Shown: positions 47,500 to 56,657 of the stretch, piece by piece
How the letters are laid out: each line of letters opens with the position of its first letter
Position numbering within the stretch: position 1 is the stretch's first letter
Source: Anaerolineae bacterium
Lineage (GTDB): Bacteria; Chloroflexota; Anaerolineae; Anaerolineales; UBA4823
Assembly: GCA_003327455.1 (NCBI GenBank)
Contig: QOQU01000007.1
Coordinates: 124,001-188,000 of the forward strand
Direction: 5' to 3'
Length of the DNA stretch: 64,000 nt
The notes under the pieces: generated by a model
Seen by the model: only the letters and a program-made list of their open reading frames with translations
The model's database searches: none
Told to the model about the DNA's origin: nothing
Made by a program: the position numbers and the translations under genes

Positions 47500-48638
47500 T
47501 GAGGACTGCCTCCACCACCAATCTTCACTCGCGGATCAATAATGGCATAGATAATATCCAGTAGAAATACTGTAATACCGAGTAAATAGGCATAGATGAT
47601 CGTTGAGCCAACGATGACCGGAGTATCATAAAGGCCGATCGCCTGATACAGAGTCCTGCCCAAGCCGGGCCACAAGAAAACTGTCTCGGTAATGGTAAAA
47701 CCTGTCCAGAGTGAAATCACCAGCAGCGCAAAATTGGTCACAATGGTTGGCAAGGTCGGACGTAAGATATACCGCCGCTCAATATCGCGAGAGGAAAGAC
47801 CTTTGGCTCGCGCCATATCCACATAATCTTCGCTCGAGTAAATCAAAAAATACGTACGCCAGTTGTAGATGCTCAGAAAGATTGAACTGACGATAACTGA
47901 GCTGGCCGGCAAAATTAAGTGTTTCAAGACACTCAGTCCATAATCGATGGGGTTGTCAGGAGGCGGGACATCCACCAAACCTCCAAAAGGAAGGATTTTC
48001 AAGATCGCAGCAAAGATTAAGATAAAAAAGATGCCGTAAAACCACGGTGGGGCAGACGAAGTCGGTGAGAGCGCAATGGTCACCTTGTCCCAAAAGCTAC
48101 CATACTTCCGAGATAAGGAGAGCGCTAAAAACACACTGGCGAAAAATAAAATTAATTCCGATGTTCCGGTCAGAAGCAGGGTAGCCGGCAGACGCTCAAG
48201 CAGGATCAGACGCACCTGCCTGGAGCCGCTATCGCTGTTCATATAGATCGCATAACCGAGGTTGAGCGTGAGGGCGTTGCGCAAATAACGAAAAGAACGA
48301 ACAGCAAAGGGCTGATCCAGGCCGATTCGTTTTTCCTCTAGGGCAATTCGCTCTTGAATCAATCGCTCACGGACTTCTGGAGCCAGGTTTCGGCTGGCTG
48401 GATTTGCCAACACCGCCTGCGCAGCATTATAGCGGATCTCGTTGCGCAGGATGGTGTCTACATAGCCACCCATGTTGGCAATCAAAATGGTTAAGTAGAC
48501 CCCTATGACAACCGTGATAAAAATCGTCACCAGGCGGATGGCTGTGTATTTGACCACCCGCATCAAGGTACTTTCAGAAGTAGTCTTTGCTTTGCCTTTC
48601 TCGAGAGGAGGAGATAAAGGAACTGTTTCAGTGCTCAT
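47496..48638 (-). CDS. DppB-type ABC permease (operon B)
   Basis: 380 residues with six helices and the permease loop DMARAKGLSSRDIERRYILRPTLP. Between helix 1 and the usual NLGYA motif is a helical stretch (NEIRYNAAQAV to RLIQERIALEEKRIGLDQP) longer than in many DppB proteins. I choose the ATG at 48638, preceded by AAGGAAG; a TTG 16 codons upstream falls inside the intercistronic stem-loop. It pairs with the DppC-type permease in the same operon. Confidence 0.9.
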   Translation of the reverse strand: MSTETVPLSPPLEKGKAKTTSESTLMRVVKYTAIRLVTIFITVVIGVYLTILIANMGGYVDTILRNEIRYNAAQAVLANPASRNLAPEVRERLIQERIALEEKRIGLDQPFAVRSFRYLRNALTLNLGYAIYMNSDSGSRQVRLILLERLPATLLLTGTSELILFFASVFLALSLSRKYGSFWDKVTIALSPTSSAPPWFYGIFFILIFAAILKILPFGGLVDVPPPDNPIDYGLSVLKHLILPASSVIVSSIFLSIYNWRTYFLIYSSEDYVDMARAKGLSSRDIERRYILRPTLPTIVTNFALLVISLWTGFTITETVFLWPGLGRTLYQAIGLYDTPVIVGSTIIYAYLLGITVFLLDIIYAIIDPRVKIGGGGSPQ

Positions 48639-48660
48639 GAGCTTCCTTACGTATGAGAAA

Positions 48661-48684
48661 GGGGCGAAGGAAACCCTTCGCCCC
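48661..48684 (-). promoter_or_regulatory. Intercistronic stem-loop behind the operon B binding-protein gene
   Basis: GGGGCGAAGG (48661-48670) pairs perfectly with CCTTCGCCCC (48675-48684) over a four-base loop. It lies 19 bases behind the binding-protein stop and before the DppB-type start. No U-run follows. Stem-loops at this place are known in other solute ABC operons to protect the upstream mRNA and keep the binding protein in excess. Confidence 0.7.
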
Positions 48685-48702
48685 AACTTTCATCGTTGCG
48701 AT

Positions 48703-51285
48703 TTACGGGATGACTACGTACTCCAGCGAGGCAAAGGCCGGTATCGCCACTGGAACCAGTACTACAGCCGCTTCGATCTTGCCTGCGCCAGCGCTCAGCG
48801 TAGCCGCCACATCGGCCGGAATGGTCAATGTGAAGACGCCATCGCCGTCGCCGGGTTGACCCGAACCAACATAGAGCGTCTCGCCCTGATCATTATAGAT
48901 CAAGAACTTAACTTCTTTGATTTCTGCTGTTGGATAGGGATCACCCGCCAGCGTGGTGACAGTTAAGTCGAAGGTGGTCTCTTCACCGATTTTGACCTGC
49001 GCCGGGCCATCCAGGGTAGCCTCAGCCAGTTTGGGCTCCGAGAAGGCCGCCCAACGATCGGCCAGATCGGGATACTCAGCGTTGTGCTTCACCACGGCGG
49101 TCTTGGCAGTCAGGTCAACGGTGTCAAGATAGTATGGTCCTGTGCCAACCCAGAAGTGACCTTTATCTTCGAACCAGGCTTTGAGGTTCTGGTAGCGTGC
49201 TACCGCTTCATCGGCGGTCAGATATTCACCCAGCGTTGGTGCGTAGGGGACAATCTGTTCCGCAATTGCCTGATCCAGATATTTGTTCAGGATCTCCAGG
49301 CTTGGCCCACCGACGAAGTTGGTCTGCTCCACTTCCCTGGCGGTGGACTTGTCGGCTGTATAGGCAACCTCACCAGCGGCTTCTGCCAGATTACCGACAG
49401 CAATCGCCGCCCAGGAAGCCTCACCGTATGAGTAGTACGGCCACCAGCTTGTCACGTTCAACTCGGCATCCGCGAAGAAATTATCGGTGTAAGTTTCAAT
49501 GACCAGCGGGTCGGTCGAGACAATCTTGACCCCTTTGAAGTAGGAGAGGAACGACTCAAAGCTTGGTACAGCCGACTCGTCATAGATGGCGCTTTCGGGT
49601 TTGGCTGGATCAAAGGACATGATCATCGCCATGACGAAATCAGCCACCGAAACCGGGCTGCCATCATGCCATTTGACCGTCTCGAACAAATCTGCTGGAT
49701 AATACACAACGCTCTTGACTTTGGCGGTCAAGCCATCCGGGAATTTTTCGCCAGCGGTAATGAACTTCTGGTTGGTAGCATCCCAATCCACCCAGGCATC
49801 CTCTGGCACGGCAATGGTCTCGGCTGTGTTGAGCGTGACCCAGTCATGATTCGTCCCTACCGGCAGTCCAGCCTGAACGGTTACCTCAGCGCGTTCTGCG
49901 CGGTGCGGCCATTGGAGACCGGTAAAGGGATCGGGCATGAACCCATAGCTCTGGGTATGCTTCTGAACGAAACCATCCCAGACCCAGTTACTCCCACCGA
50001 TGGGGTTCCACGGATCGGTGAACAGGTCATTGGTGCCAACCTTCATCTGACCACCCTCTTGATCTGCGAAGCGGAGGGTATAAGGGGGCATGAAAGCGGC
50101 CTCAATGCCAGAACCCACATCATAGGTGACCTGAACATTGTCCGCCATGGGCATAAACTGTCGCTGATCGATGATCCAGACCTGGAGGGAATCCTGCAGC
50201 GCCAGTTCCAGAGCCTTTGCCATCAGTTCTTTACGCTCTTCGAGGGTGGTGAATCTCCCTTCAGCAAGCGCATCACCCACTTCCTGGAAAGCCGGATCGG
50301 GCTGGTTGGCCAGGAAGACCGGCAGCCCCTGAACACTGGTGGGAAGGTACATCTCCTGGAAGATACTCTTTTCATCACGCGTTAGACCACTGGAAATCCA
50401 ACCCGCCGTATAGAGATGCCATAAGCCTTCGGTCGGTTCGGACTGAATCCAGATCGGGGCAGCTTCAGAAGATTTCTTATATTGACGGTCGACGGTGAAG
50501 CCAATCGCTTCGAGTTGATTGGAGACATAATCCCCAATCGGCAGGCGGGTTCCGTCGCCATCGTTGCGGATGATGAAGATCAGGGTGACCGGTTTACCCT
50601 GGTACTCCCACTTCCCCTCTGCGTTGAGGGTTGCACCCATCGCTTCCATCTCAGCGGTAATGACTTCCTTCGCCTTATCGAAGTTATAGGCATAGTAAGC
50701 TTCGAGTTTGCGCGCTGTCTCGATGACACCCGTGTAATCAACCAGTTGGGTCGTCAGCGGCAGGTACTTCGGCAAAGAACCACCGCCGTAGATCTCCTGG
50801 TTGATGTAATCACGGTCAATCAACCAGTTCATCGCCTCACGAATTTTGCGGTTAGAGAAAGGATTTAAGACGGTTGTATCCTTGAAAACAGCCGGGTTAA
50901 AGAGAATGTCATAGTACCCCGAGTAGGAAGAGGCGTATTTCAGACCGGCATTCTGGATATCGGCGATCTTATCCGAGGCCAGACCAAAGGAATAGAGATG
51001 GATTGCTCCAGCCTGGATTTGCTGAATCGCCGAATCGCTTTCAACCACGGTGAAAACCACCTCATCCAGCCAACCACCCTTGCGCGTCGTCGGGGGAACC
51101 GGCGTCGGTTCGGGAGTTGGAGTGGGTTCAGCAGGCGCTTCCGTCTCTGCTGCAGGGGGTTGTGTTTCCACAACCGGAGGTTCAGTTGCCTCAGGTGTGG
51201 GAGTCGCCTGAGGGGCACAGGCAGCCAGCACAAGGCTTAGCACGACCAGCACACCCAGCAATTGAAACAGACGAGTTTTAAGCAT
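48703..51285 (-). CDS. Peptide-type substrate-binding lipoprotein, apparently circularly permuted (operon B)
   Basis: 860 residues; lipobox LAAC (C23), Thr/Pro/Glu linker to about residue 68. The order of SBP_bac_5 landmarks is inverted. It begins with GGWLDEVVF and IQQIQAGAIHLYS, goes on to AMNWLIDRDYIN (152-163), which normally lie in the middle. Only later come GGQMKVGTNDLFTDPWNP (411), WHDGSPVSVADF (539-550) and GTGPYYL (714-720), which normally form the N-terminal half. The join EYPDLADRW-EPKLAEATL (737-757) matches the text that ordinarily precedes the first segment. Residues 760-860 are an extra beta-sandwich domain. ATG at 51285 follows GGAGGAG. Confidence 0.85.
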   Translation of the reverse strand: MLKTRLFQLLGVLVVLSLVLAACAPQATPTPEATEPPVVETQPPAAETEAPAEPTPTPEPTPVPPTTRKGGWLDEVVFTVVESDSAIQQIQAGAIHLYSFGLASDKIADIQNAGLKYASSYSGYYDILFNPAVFKDTTVLNPFSNRKIREAMNWLIDRDYINQEIYGGGSLPKYLPLTTQLVDYTGVIETARKLEAYYAYNFDKAKEVITAEMEAMGATLNAEGKWEYQGKPVTLIFIIRNDGDGTRLPIGDYVSNQLEAIGFTVDRQYKKSSEAAPIWIQSEPTEGLWHLYTAGWISSGLTRDEKSIFQEMYLPTSVQGLPVFLANQPDPAFQEVGDALAEGRFTTLEERKELMAKALELALQDSLQVWIIDQRQFMPMADNVQVTYDVGSGIEAAFMPPYTLRFADQEGGQMKVGTNDLFTDPWNPIGGSNWVWDGFVQKHTQSYGFMPDPFTGLQWPHRAERAEVTVQAGLPVGTNHDWVTLNTAETIAVPEDAWVDWDATNQKFITAGEKFPDGLTAKVKSVVYYPADLFETVKWHDGSPVSVADFVMAMIMSFDPAKPESAIYDESAVPSFESFLSYFKGVKIVSTDPLVIETYTDNFFADAELNVTSWWPYYSYGEASWAAIAVGNLAEAAGEVAYTADKSTAREVEQTNFVGGPSLEILNKYLDQAIAEQIVPYAPTLGEYLTADEAVARYQNLKAWFEDKGHFWVGTGPYYLDTVDLTAKTAVVKHNAEYPDLADRWAAFSEPKLAEATLDGPAQVKIGEETTFDLTVTTLAGDPYPTAEIKEVKFLIYNDQGETLYVGSGQPGDGDGVFTLTIPADVAATLSAGAGKIEAAVVLVPVAIPAFASLEYVVIP

Positions 51286-51352
51286 ATTCTCCTCCAAGAA
51301 CTAAGATTTAACTGGAATTCTGATTGAGTAAGCGCGGACTTTTCGCGATTTT

Positions 51353-51361
51353 CACCTCCTT
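51353..51361 (-). promoter_or_regulatory. Remote Shine-Dalgarno-like element in the operon B leader
   Basis: AAGGAGGTG on the minus strand, 68 bases before the binding-protein ATG, which has its own GGAGGAG. No ATG follows at useful spacing. It resembles the stabilising STAB-SD elements described in Bacillus leaders. The remaining leader to 51493 is AT-rich and must hold the promoter (TATATT-like boxes), not resolved here. Confidence 0.5.
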
Positions 51362-51493
51362 GACTTAGCTAAAGATTGACGGAAAGACATTGCTGTTGTC
51401 ATACTTTGGCGATGATATTAATATACCACAAAGATTGAATTATAGATAGAATCAGGACGATTTATAAACCTTCCTTTGGATCACCCATTTGGA

Positions 51494-51530
51494 GAAAAAA
51501 GAGGAGAAAACGAGCTGTTTTCTCCTCTTC
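51494..51530 (-). terminator. Rho-independent terminator of the opp operon A
   Basis: GAGGAGAAAAC (51501-51511) pairs perfectly with GTTTTCTCCTC (51517-51527), extended by two A-T pairs; on the minus strand a run of six T follows. It lies 14 bases behind the OppC stop. Confidence 0.9.
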
Positions 51531-51543
51531 TGGGACTTCAGAA

Positions 51544-52572
51544 TTACTGAGTGCCTCTCAAGCGTGGATCAAGTGCGTCTCTCAAGCCATCCCCCAGAAA
51601 ATTGAAGGCAAACATGGTGATCGCCAGCGCCAGAGCCGGGAAGACCGTTTGATTGGGGTAAGTGCGGATGACCTGCGCGCCGTCAGAGATCATTGACCCC
51701 CACGAAGGGGTTGGCGGATTGACACCCAAACCAATAAAGGATAAGAAAGCTTCGGTTGAAATGTAGCCGGGTATTGCCAGCGTCTCTGCCACAACCAGAG
51801 GACCGATGATATTCGGGAGAATATGGCGAAACATAATGCGAATGTTTGACGCCCCAATTGTCCGCGCCGCCTCAATGAATTCCTTTTCGCGCACCGAGAG
51901 CACCTGTCCACGCGTCAAGCGCGCCATCGTTTCCCAGGCAGTTAAACCAATACCGATAAAGATAAACAACATCCCACCCAGGCGAGCATCCAGTTGACTG
52001 ACTGAATAAGCAAACGTACCGGGTTCCAGTTTTGTGAGGGTAGACCGGAAAAACGCCAGAAGTAAAATAATAAACAACAATCCGGGAAACGCATAGAGTA
52101 CATCCACAATCCGCATCATGATGTTATCCACTCGCCCCCCAAAATAGCCCGAGATGCTCCCGTAGATCGTGCCGATCAATAAGCTAATCAGCGGTCCGAT
52201 AAAGGCTACTGTCAGGGACACGCGCGCGCCGTAAACAATGCGGCTAAATAAGTCTCTACCCACATAGTCTGCCCCCAGTAAATAATCATTTGAAACCCGC
52301 GCATAGGGCTTCATGGTTGGGAAGATAGAGAGCAACCAGGCTGGTACAGTGTTCTGGTCAACTAAAACCTGTTTCTCATAACTGCGCGGGGCAATTTGAG
52401 GTGCAAATACCGCCATGATGATGAGAACAATGACAATCGATCCACCCACAACAGCCGCCCGGTTGCGGATCAGGCGACGAAACGCATCCACCCACAAGTT
52501 CTCACGCTTTTGGGTAAGGGTTGTATTCGCGCTGATAGCTCTCTGGCGTGCATTTACCGCTTCTTGGGTCAT
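51544..52572 (-). CDS. oppC: OppC/DppC-type ABC permease (operon A)
   Basis: 342 residues. A cytoplasmic N-terminus of about 35 residues, helix 1 at 38-58, then the motif GADYVGRDLFSRIVYGARVSL and a six-helix permease domain with the EAARTIGASNIRIMFRHILPN loop that contacts the ATPases. Normal length, unlike its counterpart in operon B. It is the last gene of operon A and is followed by a terminator. Confidence 0.93.
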   Translation of the reverse strand: MTQEAVNARQRAISANTTLTQKRENLWVDAFRRLIRNRAAVVGGSIVIVLIIMAVFAPQIAPRSYEKQVLVDQNTVPAWLLSIFPTMKPYARVSNDYLLGADYVGRDLFSRIVYGARVSLTVAFIGPLISLLIGTIYGSISGYFGGRVDNIMMRIVDVLYAFPGLLFIILLLAFFRSTLTKLEPGTFAYSVSQLDARLGGMLFIFIGIGLTAWETMARLTRGQVLSVREKEFIEAARTIGASNIRIMFRHILPNIIGPLVVAETLAIPGYISTEAFLSFIGLGVNPPTPSWGSMISDGAQVIRTYPNQTVFPALALAITMFAFNFLGDGLRDALDPRLRGTQ

Positions 52573-52590
52573 AATACCTCCATGCTTCCT

Positions 52591-53646
52591 TTACTCATAC
52601 CGAATTCGCGGGTCAAGATAGGCATAAATGATATCCACCACCAAATTTGCAATCACTAAAAACACAGCATACAATAAAATCGTGCCCATAATGACCGGAT
52701 AATCACGATTGGTGATGCTGGTGACAAAATACTTCCCCATTCCCGGAATTCCAAAAACCAGTTCTGTGACAAACGTACCGGTAACCAGGGCAGCAAACAT
52801 CGGGCCCAGGATGGTTACCACAGGAATGAGAGAATTTTTCAAGGCGTGACGCGTAATCACCAGCCTCTCTTGCAGTCCTTTCGCTCGAGCAGTGCGGATG
52901 TAATCTTCTCGAATCGTTTGCAGAAGGCTGGCACGGGTGAGACGTGCAATCACGGCCGAACTGCCCAAGCCCAGGGCCACTGAAGGCATAATGGCAAAGC
53001 GGAAATAATCCCATCCCCATTGAGTAGGTAAAAAGCCAAGCAGATAAGGAGGCTTTGCCCCCCACCCCGTCGGGGGAAGCCATTTTAACGTCACTCCAAA
53101 AATCCAGATGAGCAAGGGCCCTAAGACAATTACCGGGACCGAAACCCCGAATATCGCCACACTCATGCTGAAATAATCCAGAATCGTATTTTGTTTCAAT
53201 GCCGCAATAATACCCAGTGGCATACCGATGATCAGAGCCACCAGTAATGCCAGTGTGCCTAATTGAGCTGAGATTGGCAATTGTTGTCGGAAGATGTCAT
53301 TAACCGTTCGGCTGCGGGACGCATAGGAAGGACCAAAGTTCATCCATCGTATCCACACCCCTCCGACTTTGGCATTGATGAGAAAATCATCTTCTAATGT
53401 ACCCGCAGGTGGTTTCGTGGTCAGACGCGGTATAAAAACATCGTACAAATAATTCAAATACTGCTTCCATAAGGGGTCGTCTAAATGATAACGCTTCTCC
53501 AGATTCGCCATAATTTCTGGGGGTAGAGCTTTTTCGCGGTCAAAAGGACCACCTGGCACAGCGTGCATTAAGCCAAAGGTAATAAAAGACACCACAATAA
53601 GAACGACAACCAAGTAAATTAATCGGCGGGCGATGTAACGGCCCAT
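52591..53646 (-). CDS. oppB: OppB/DppB-type ABC permease (operon A)
   Basis: 351 residues, six helices. N-terminal motif ARRLIYLVVVLIVVSFITFGLMHAVPGGPFDRE, ordinary for OppB, and the loop RTARAKGLQERLVITRHALKNSLIPV. It sits between the binding-protein gene (68-base gap with stem-loop) and OppC (18-base gap). It forms the membrane channel with OppC. Confidence 0.93.
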   Translation of the reverse strand: MGRYIARRLIYLVVVLIVVSFITFGLMHAVPGGPFDREKALPPEIMANLEKRYHLDDPLWKQYLNYLYDVFIPRLTTKPPAGTLEDDFLINAKVGGVWIRWMNFGPSYASRSRTVNDIFRQQLPISAQLGTLALLVALIIGMPLGIIAALKQNTILDYFSMSVAIFGVSVPVIVLGPLLIWIFGVTLKWLPPTGWGAKPPYLLGFLPTQWGWDYFRFAIMPSVALGLGSSAVIARLTRASLLQTIREDYIRTARAKGLQERLVITRHALKNSLIPVVTILGPMFAALVTGTFVTELVFGIPGMGKYFVTSITNRDYPVIMGTILLYAVFLVIANLVVDIIYAYLDPRIRYE

Positions 53647-53666
53647 TCACAACCTCCCATTGGATC

Positions 53667-53696
53667 AGGATGGGGAAGGTTCCCCTTCCCCATCCT
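53667..53696 (-). promoter_or_regulatory. Intercistronic stem-loop behind the operon A binding-protein gene
   Basis: AGGATGGGGAAGG (53667-53679) pairs perfectly over 13 bases with CCTTCCCCATCCT (53684-53696); the loop is four bases. It lies 17 bases behind the binding-protein stop. No U-run follows, so read-through into OppB is expected. Confidence 0.8.
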
Positions 53697-53713
53697 CAAT
53701 CACAAAGTTCTTG

Positions 53714-55531
53714 TTATTGAACAATATCCCATTTCTCGATGTGCTCCAAACCTCCCAAAACGGAGAAGGTCCGCTGGACATAGGGTTTGGTCACGGTCAC
53801 ACGAGTGTACCAGTAGATCGGGATCATCACAGCATCTTCGTAAACCAGAATCTGCTCTGCCTGGGCATACAGCTCAACGCGTTTTTGAGGATCGGTCTCT
53901 TTTGCTGCGTCAAGCACCAATTGGTTGAAGGTCTCGTTCACCCAGGAGACGCCTCCAACGCTCCCATCGGTATTGGGATTGGCAGAACCACCCGGATAGA
54001 AGACTTCGCGGATGAAATTGTTGGCATCGGGGTAGTCCTGGCACCAACCCAGGCGCCAGATCTGTGGAGTATCGGCGCCTTTGATGGTTTCAAGGTAAAC
54101 CTTCCACTCCTGATTCACCAGTTTTACGTCCACACCCAGGACATCTTTCCACATTTGCTGAATGGCTTCAGCAATCTTCTGGTGACCCGAAGAGGTATTG
54201 AACATCAAGGTCAAATCGAGTTGGTCGGCGGTCAAGCCTTTTTCATCCAGATAGGATTGCAGTTCCGCTTTGGCTTTCTCTGGATCATACTTGACGCCCA
54301 GATCAGGATGGGTTTCCAGGGTTGGTGCACCAGCCAGGCCTGGGCGCGAGAACCACTGCGCCGGCTCTTGCTCGCCTTTGGTGACATTCGCAATCAAGCT
54401 CTCGCGGTCAATTGCCATTGACAGAGCCCGGCGGACACGGACATCGTCGACAATCGGTGCCTTGGTATTGAAACCATAGTAATAGGTGCACAGCACTGGA
54501 GCAATCGTCAGTTCGGCCGAGAGGGTCGGGTCAGCTTTAACCCGGTCAATATCTGCCAAAGGCACACCGGCAACATCCAGATTGCCGGCTTCATATTCGG
54601 CGAAGGCTGGCGCTTCATCCAGCATCGTCCAGGTTACTTCCTCGATTTTTGCTTCAGGGACGGACTCGCTGCCAACCCAGAAGGGATTCTTAACCAGGGT
54701 GATGTAGGAATCATGGACCCACTCTTTGAGCGTATAAGGTCCGTAGCCCTGGAAGAAACCGGTCTCCGTCCACCGATCTCCACGTGCCTCTGTACAATCA
54801 TCCCCTTCGATGAGCCACTTTGGCTGGGCATGAGCAACCCACATGCCAGCAATGTTCAGGTTGTAGACTGCCTGATCCACAAAGGTGATCTCGAGGGTCG
54901 TCTCATCCAGTGCCTGAACAGCCACCGACTCAGGATCCTCGTTCTCGCCAGCGTTGTATTCGGAAGCACCTTTGATCGCAAAGGCCAAAACGTAGGCATA
55001 ATCCGAGGCAGTCGCCGGGGCAAGGGTGCGCAGAATTCCGTATTCAAAGTCCATGGCTGTTACTTTGCGAGGATTGCCTTCACAATCGGTCACCTGAACG
55101 ACCTCATTGCCATCATATTTCACCCAATAAACATCGTCGCGGAGCTTGAAGGTGACGGTCTGGGTGCCATCTTCATTGTTGACCACTTCCCATGAGGTCG
55201 CCATACCCGGCTCCAAAGCGGTTGTTTCCTCGTTCTGGCGAGTTAGCCCGACGGTGGTTAACTCAACAATTTGAACGGAGGAGGTATCGGTGGATAAAGC
55301 CGGGTCAATGGTAGGAATATCGCCAGGGCCCATATTCAGCCGCAAAGTCTTCGGACCGGCAGGTTGTTCCACCGGTTCCGGTGTTACAACGACCACCTGA
55401 GGTGTCCCCTGGACCTCGACAATAACGGTCTTAATGACCTCCTGCACCTGCGGAGCCTGGGGCTGGCAAGCCGCTAAGGCAATGCTCAGCACCATCAAAA
55501 TTGCTACAAAAGTAAAGATTTTCGTCCTCAT
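53714..55531 (-). CDS. oppA: Peptide-type substrate-binding lipoprotein OppA/DppA (operon A)
   Basis: 605 residues with lipobox LAAC (C22) and an SBP_bac_5 domain in the normal order: LRLNMGPGDIPTIDPALSTD, TVTFKLRDDVYWV, GYGPYTLKEW, then VRRALSMAIDRESLI and RLGWCQDYPDANNF near the end. The aspartate in the last motif is typical of peptide binders, but the actual substrate cannot be told. It lies third in the operon, behind the two ATPase genes. A GAGGAG site precedes the ATG. Confidence 0.92.
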   Translation of the reverse strand: MRTKIFTFVAILMVLSIALAACQPQAPQVQEVIKTVIVEVQGTPQVVVVTPEPVEQPAGPKTLRLNMGPGDIPTIDPALSTDTSSVQIVELTTVGLTRQNEETTALEPGMATSWEVVNNEDGTQTVTFKLRDDVYWVKYDGNEVVQVTDCEGNPRKVTAMDFEYGILRTLAPATASDYAYVLAFAIKGASEYNAGENEDPESVAVQALDETTLEITFVDQAVYNLNIAGMWVAHAQPKWLIEGDDCTEARGDRWTETGFFQGYGPYTLKEWVHDSYITLVKNPFWVGSESVPEAKIEEVTWTMLDEAPAFAEYEAGNLDVAGVPLADIDRVKADPTLSAELTIAPVLCTYYYGFNTKAPIVDDVRVRRALSMAIDRESLIANVTKGEQEPAQWFSRPGLAGAPTLETHPDLGVKYDPEKAKAELQSYLDEKGLTADQLDLTLMFNTSSGHQKIAEAIQQMWKDVLGVDVKLVNQEWKVYLETIKGADTPQIWRLGWCQDYPDANNFIREVFYPGGSANPNTDGSVGGVSWVNETFNQLVLDAAKETDPQKRVELYAQAEQILVYEDAVMIPIYWYTRVTVTKPYVQRTFSVLGGLEHIEKWDIVQ

Positions 55532-55616
55532 ATACTCTTCTCCTCGAAATCAAATTTTGGTTTTCTTAACTCAAGCATAAAAATCTTGTTGCCGATCCTG
55601 TTATTTGATTTTGTAC

Positions 55617-55626
55617 CACCTCCTTT
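55617..55626 (-). promoter_or_regulatory. Remote Shine-Dalgarno-like element upstream of the operon A binding-protein gene
   Basis: AAAGGAGGTG on the minus strand, ten bases complementary to the usual 16S rRNA 3' end, 86 bases before the OppA ATG, which has its own GGAG. No ATG follows at useful spacing. Same arrangement as at 51353-51361 and 26265-26274. Confidence 0.5.
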
Positions 55627-55661
55627 CTAAAGAACTGCCTGGGAATATCGGCATCTTAATT

Positions 55662-56657
55662 TTACCCCAACTCTCCTGCAAAATGACAGGCTACAAAATG
55701 CCCGGGTTGGTATTCACGCCATTCGGGTTTTTCTTCGCTACACCGTTCTCTGGCATATTTACAACGCGTCCGGAAGCGGCAACCCGAAGGCGGATTAACC
55801 GGTGAGGGAACATCTCCTTCCAGAATAATGCGCCGTCTTTTTTCTTCAACGAAGGGGTCAGGGATTGGAACGGCAGAGAGTAAGGCCTGCGTATAAGGAT
55901 GAAGCGGATTGGTGTAAAGCTCATTGCGGTCAGCCAGTTCCACCAGAATCCCCAGATACATAACCGCAACCCGATCACTGATATGGCGCACCATCGAGAG
56001 ATCATGGGCAATAAACAAATACGTCAGGCCAAATTGATGCTGCAAATCTTCTAACAGATTCACGACTTGTGCCTGGATAGAAACATCCAGGGCAGAGATC
56101 GGTTCATCGCAGACGATCAGATCGGGCTGCAGAGCCAGGGCGCGGGCAACACCAATGCGCTGCCGCTGTCCGCCTGAAAATTCGTGCGGGTAGCGGTTAG
56201 AGAATGCAGGGTTGAGACCAACCAACTCTAATAATCGCTCAACTCGTTCCTGGATTTCTTTCCCCTTTGCAACGCCGTGAATCAATAAAGGTTCACCGAT
56301 AATCTCACCAACCGTCATGCGAGGGTTTAGACTCGCATAGGGATCTTGAAAGATCATTTGCATGCGCCGGCGCATTTTGCGCAATTCATTTCCCTTTAGG
56401 GTTACCAAATCAACACCATCAAACAGGACTTGTCCGGCAGTCGGGCGGTAAAGCTGCAAAATTGTCCGTCCGGTGGTGGATTTTCCGCACCCCGATTCAC
56501 CTACCAGCCCTAATGTCTCACCACGATGGATGTCGAAAGAAATATCATCTACGGCATGAACTGCCCCGATTTGCTTTTGAAAAATAATGCCGCGCGTGAT
56601 CGGGAAGTGCTTGACTAGGTTTCGAACACTGAGAAGGACGCCGTTGCTGGATGTCAT
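55662..56657 (-). CDS. oppF: OppF-type ABC transporter ATPase (operon A)
   Basis: 331 residues from the ATG at 56657, which overlaps the OppD stop by four bases; this coupling makes a longer frame unlikely. Walker [24 protein letters not shown], signature [15 protein letters not shown], Walker [13 protein letters not shown] and the C-terminal Cys set [14 protein letters not shown] with VACHF. It is followed by OppA after a 130-base gap. Close paralogue of the orphan ATPase at 36940. Confidence 0.94.
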   Translation of the reverse strand: MTSSNGVLLSVRNLVKHFPITRGIIFQKQIGAVHAVDDISFDIHRGETLGLVGESGCGKSTTGRTILQLYRPTAGQVLFDGVDLVTLKGNELRKMRRRMQMIFQDPYASLNPRMTVGEIIGEPLLIHGVAKGKEIQERVERLLELVGLNPAFSNRYPHEFSGGQRQRIGVARALALQPDLIVCDEPISALDVSIQAQVVNLLEDLQHQFGLTYLFIAHDLSMVRHISDRVAVMYLGILVELADRNELYTNPLHPYTQALLSAVPIPDPFVEEKRRRIILEGDVPSPVNPPSGCRFRTRCKYARERCSEEKPEWREYQPGHFVACHFAGELG

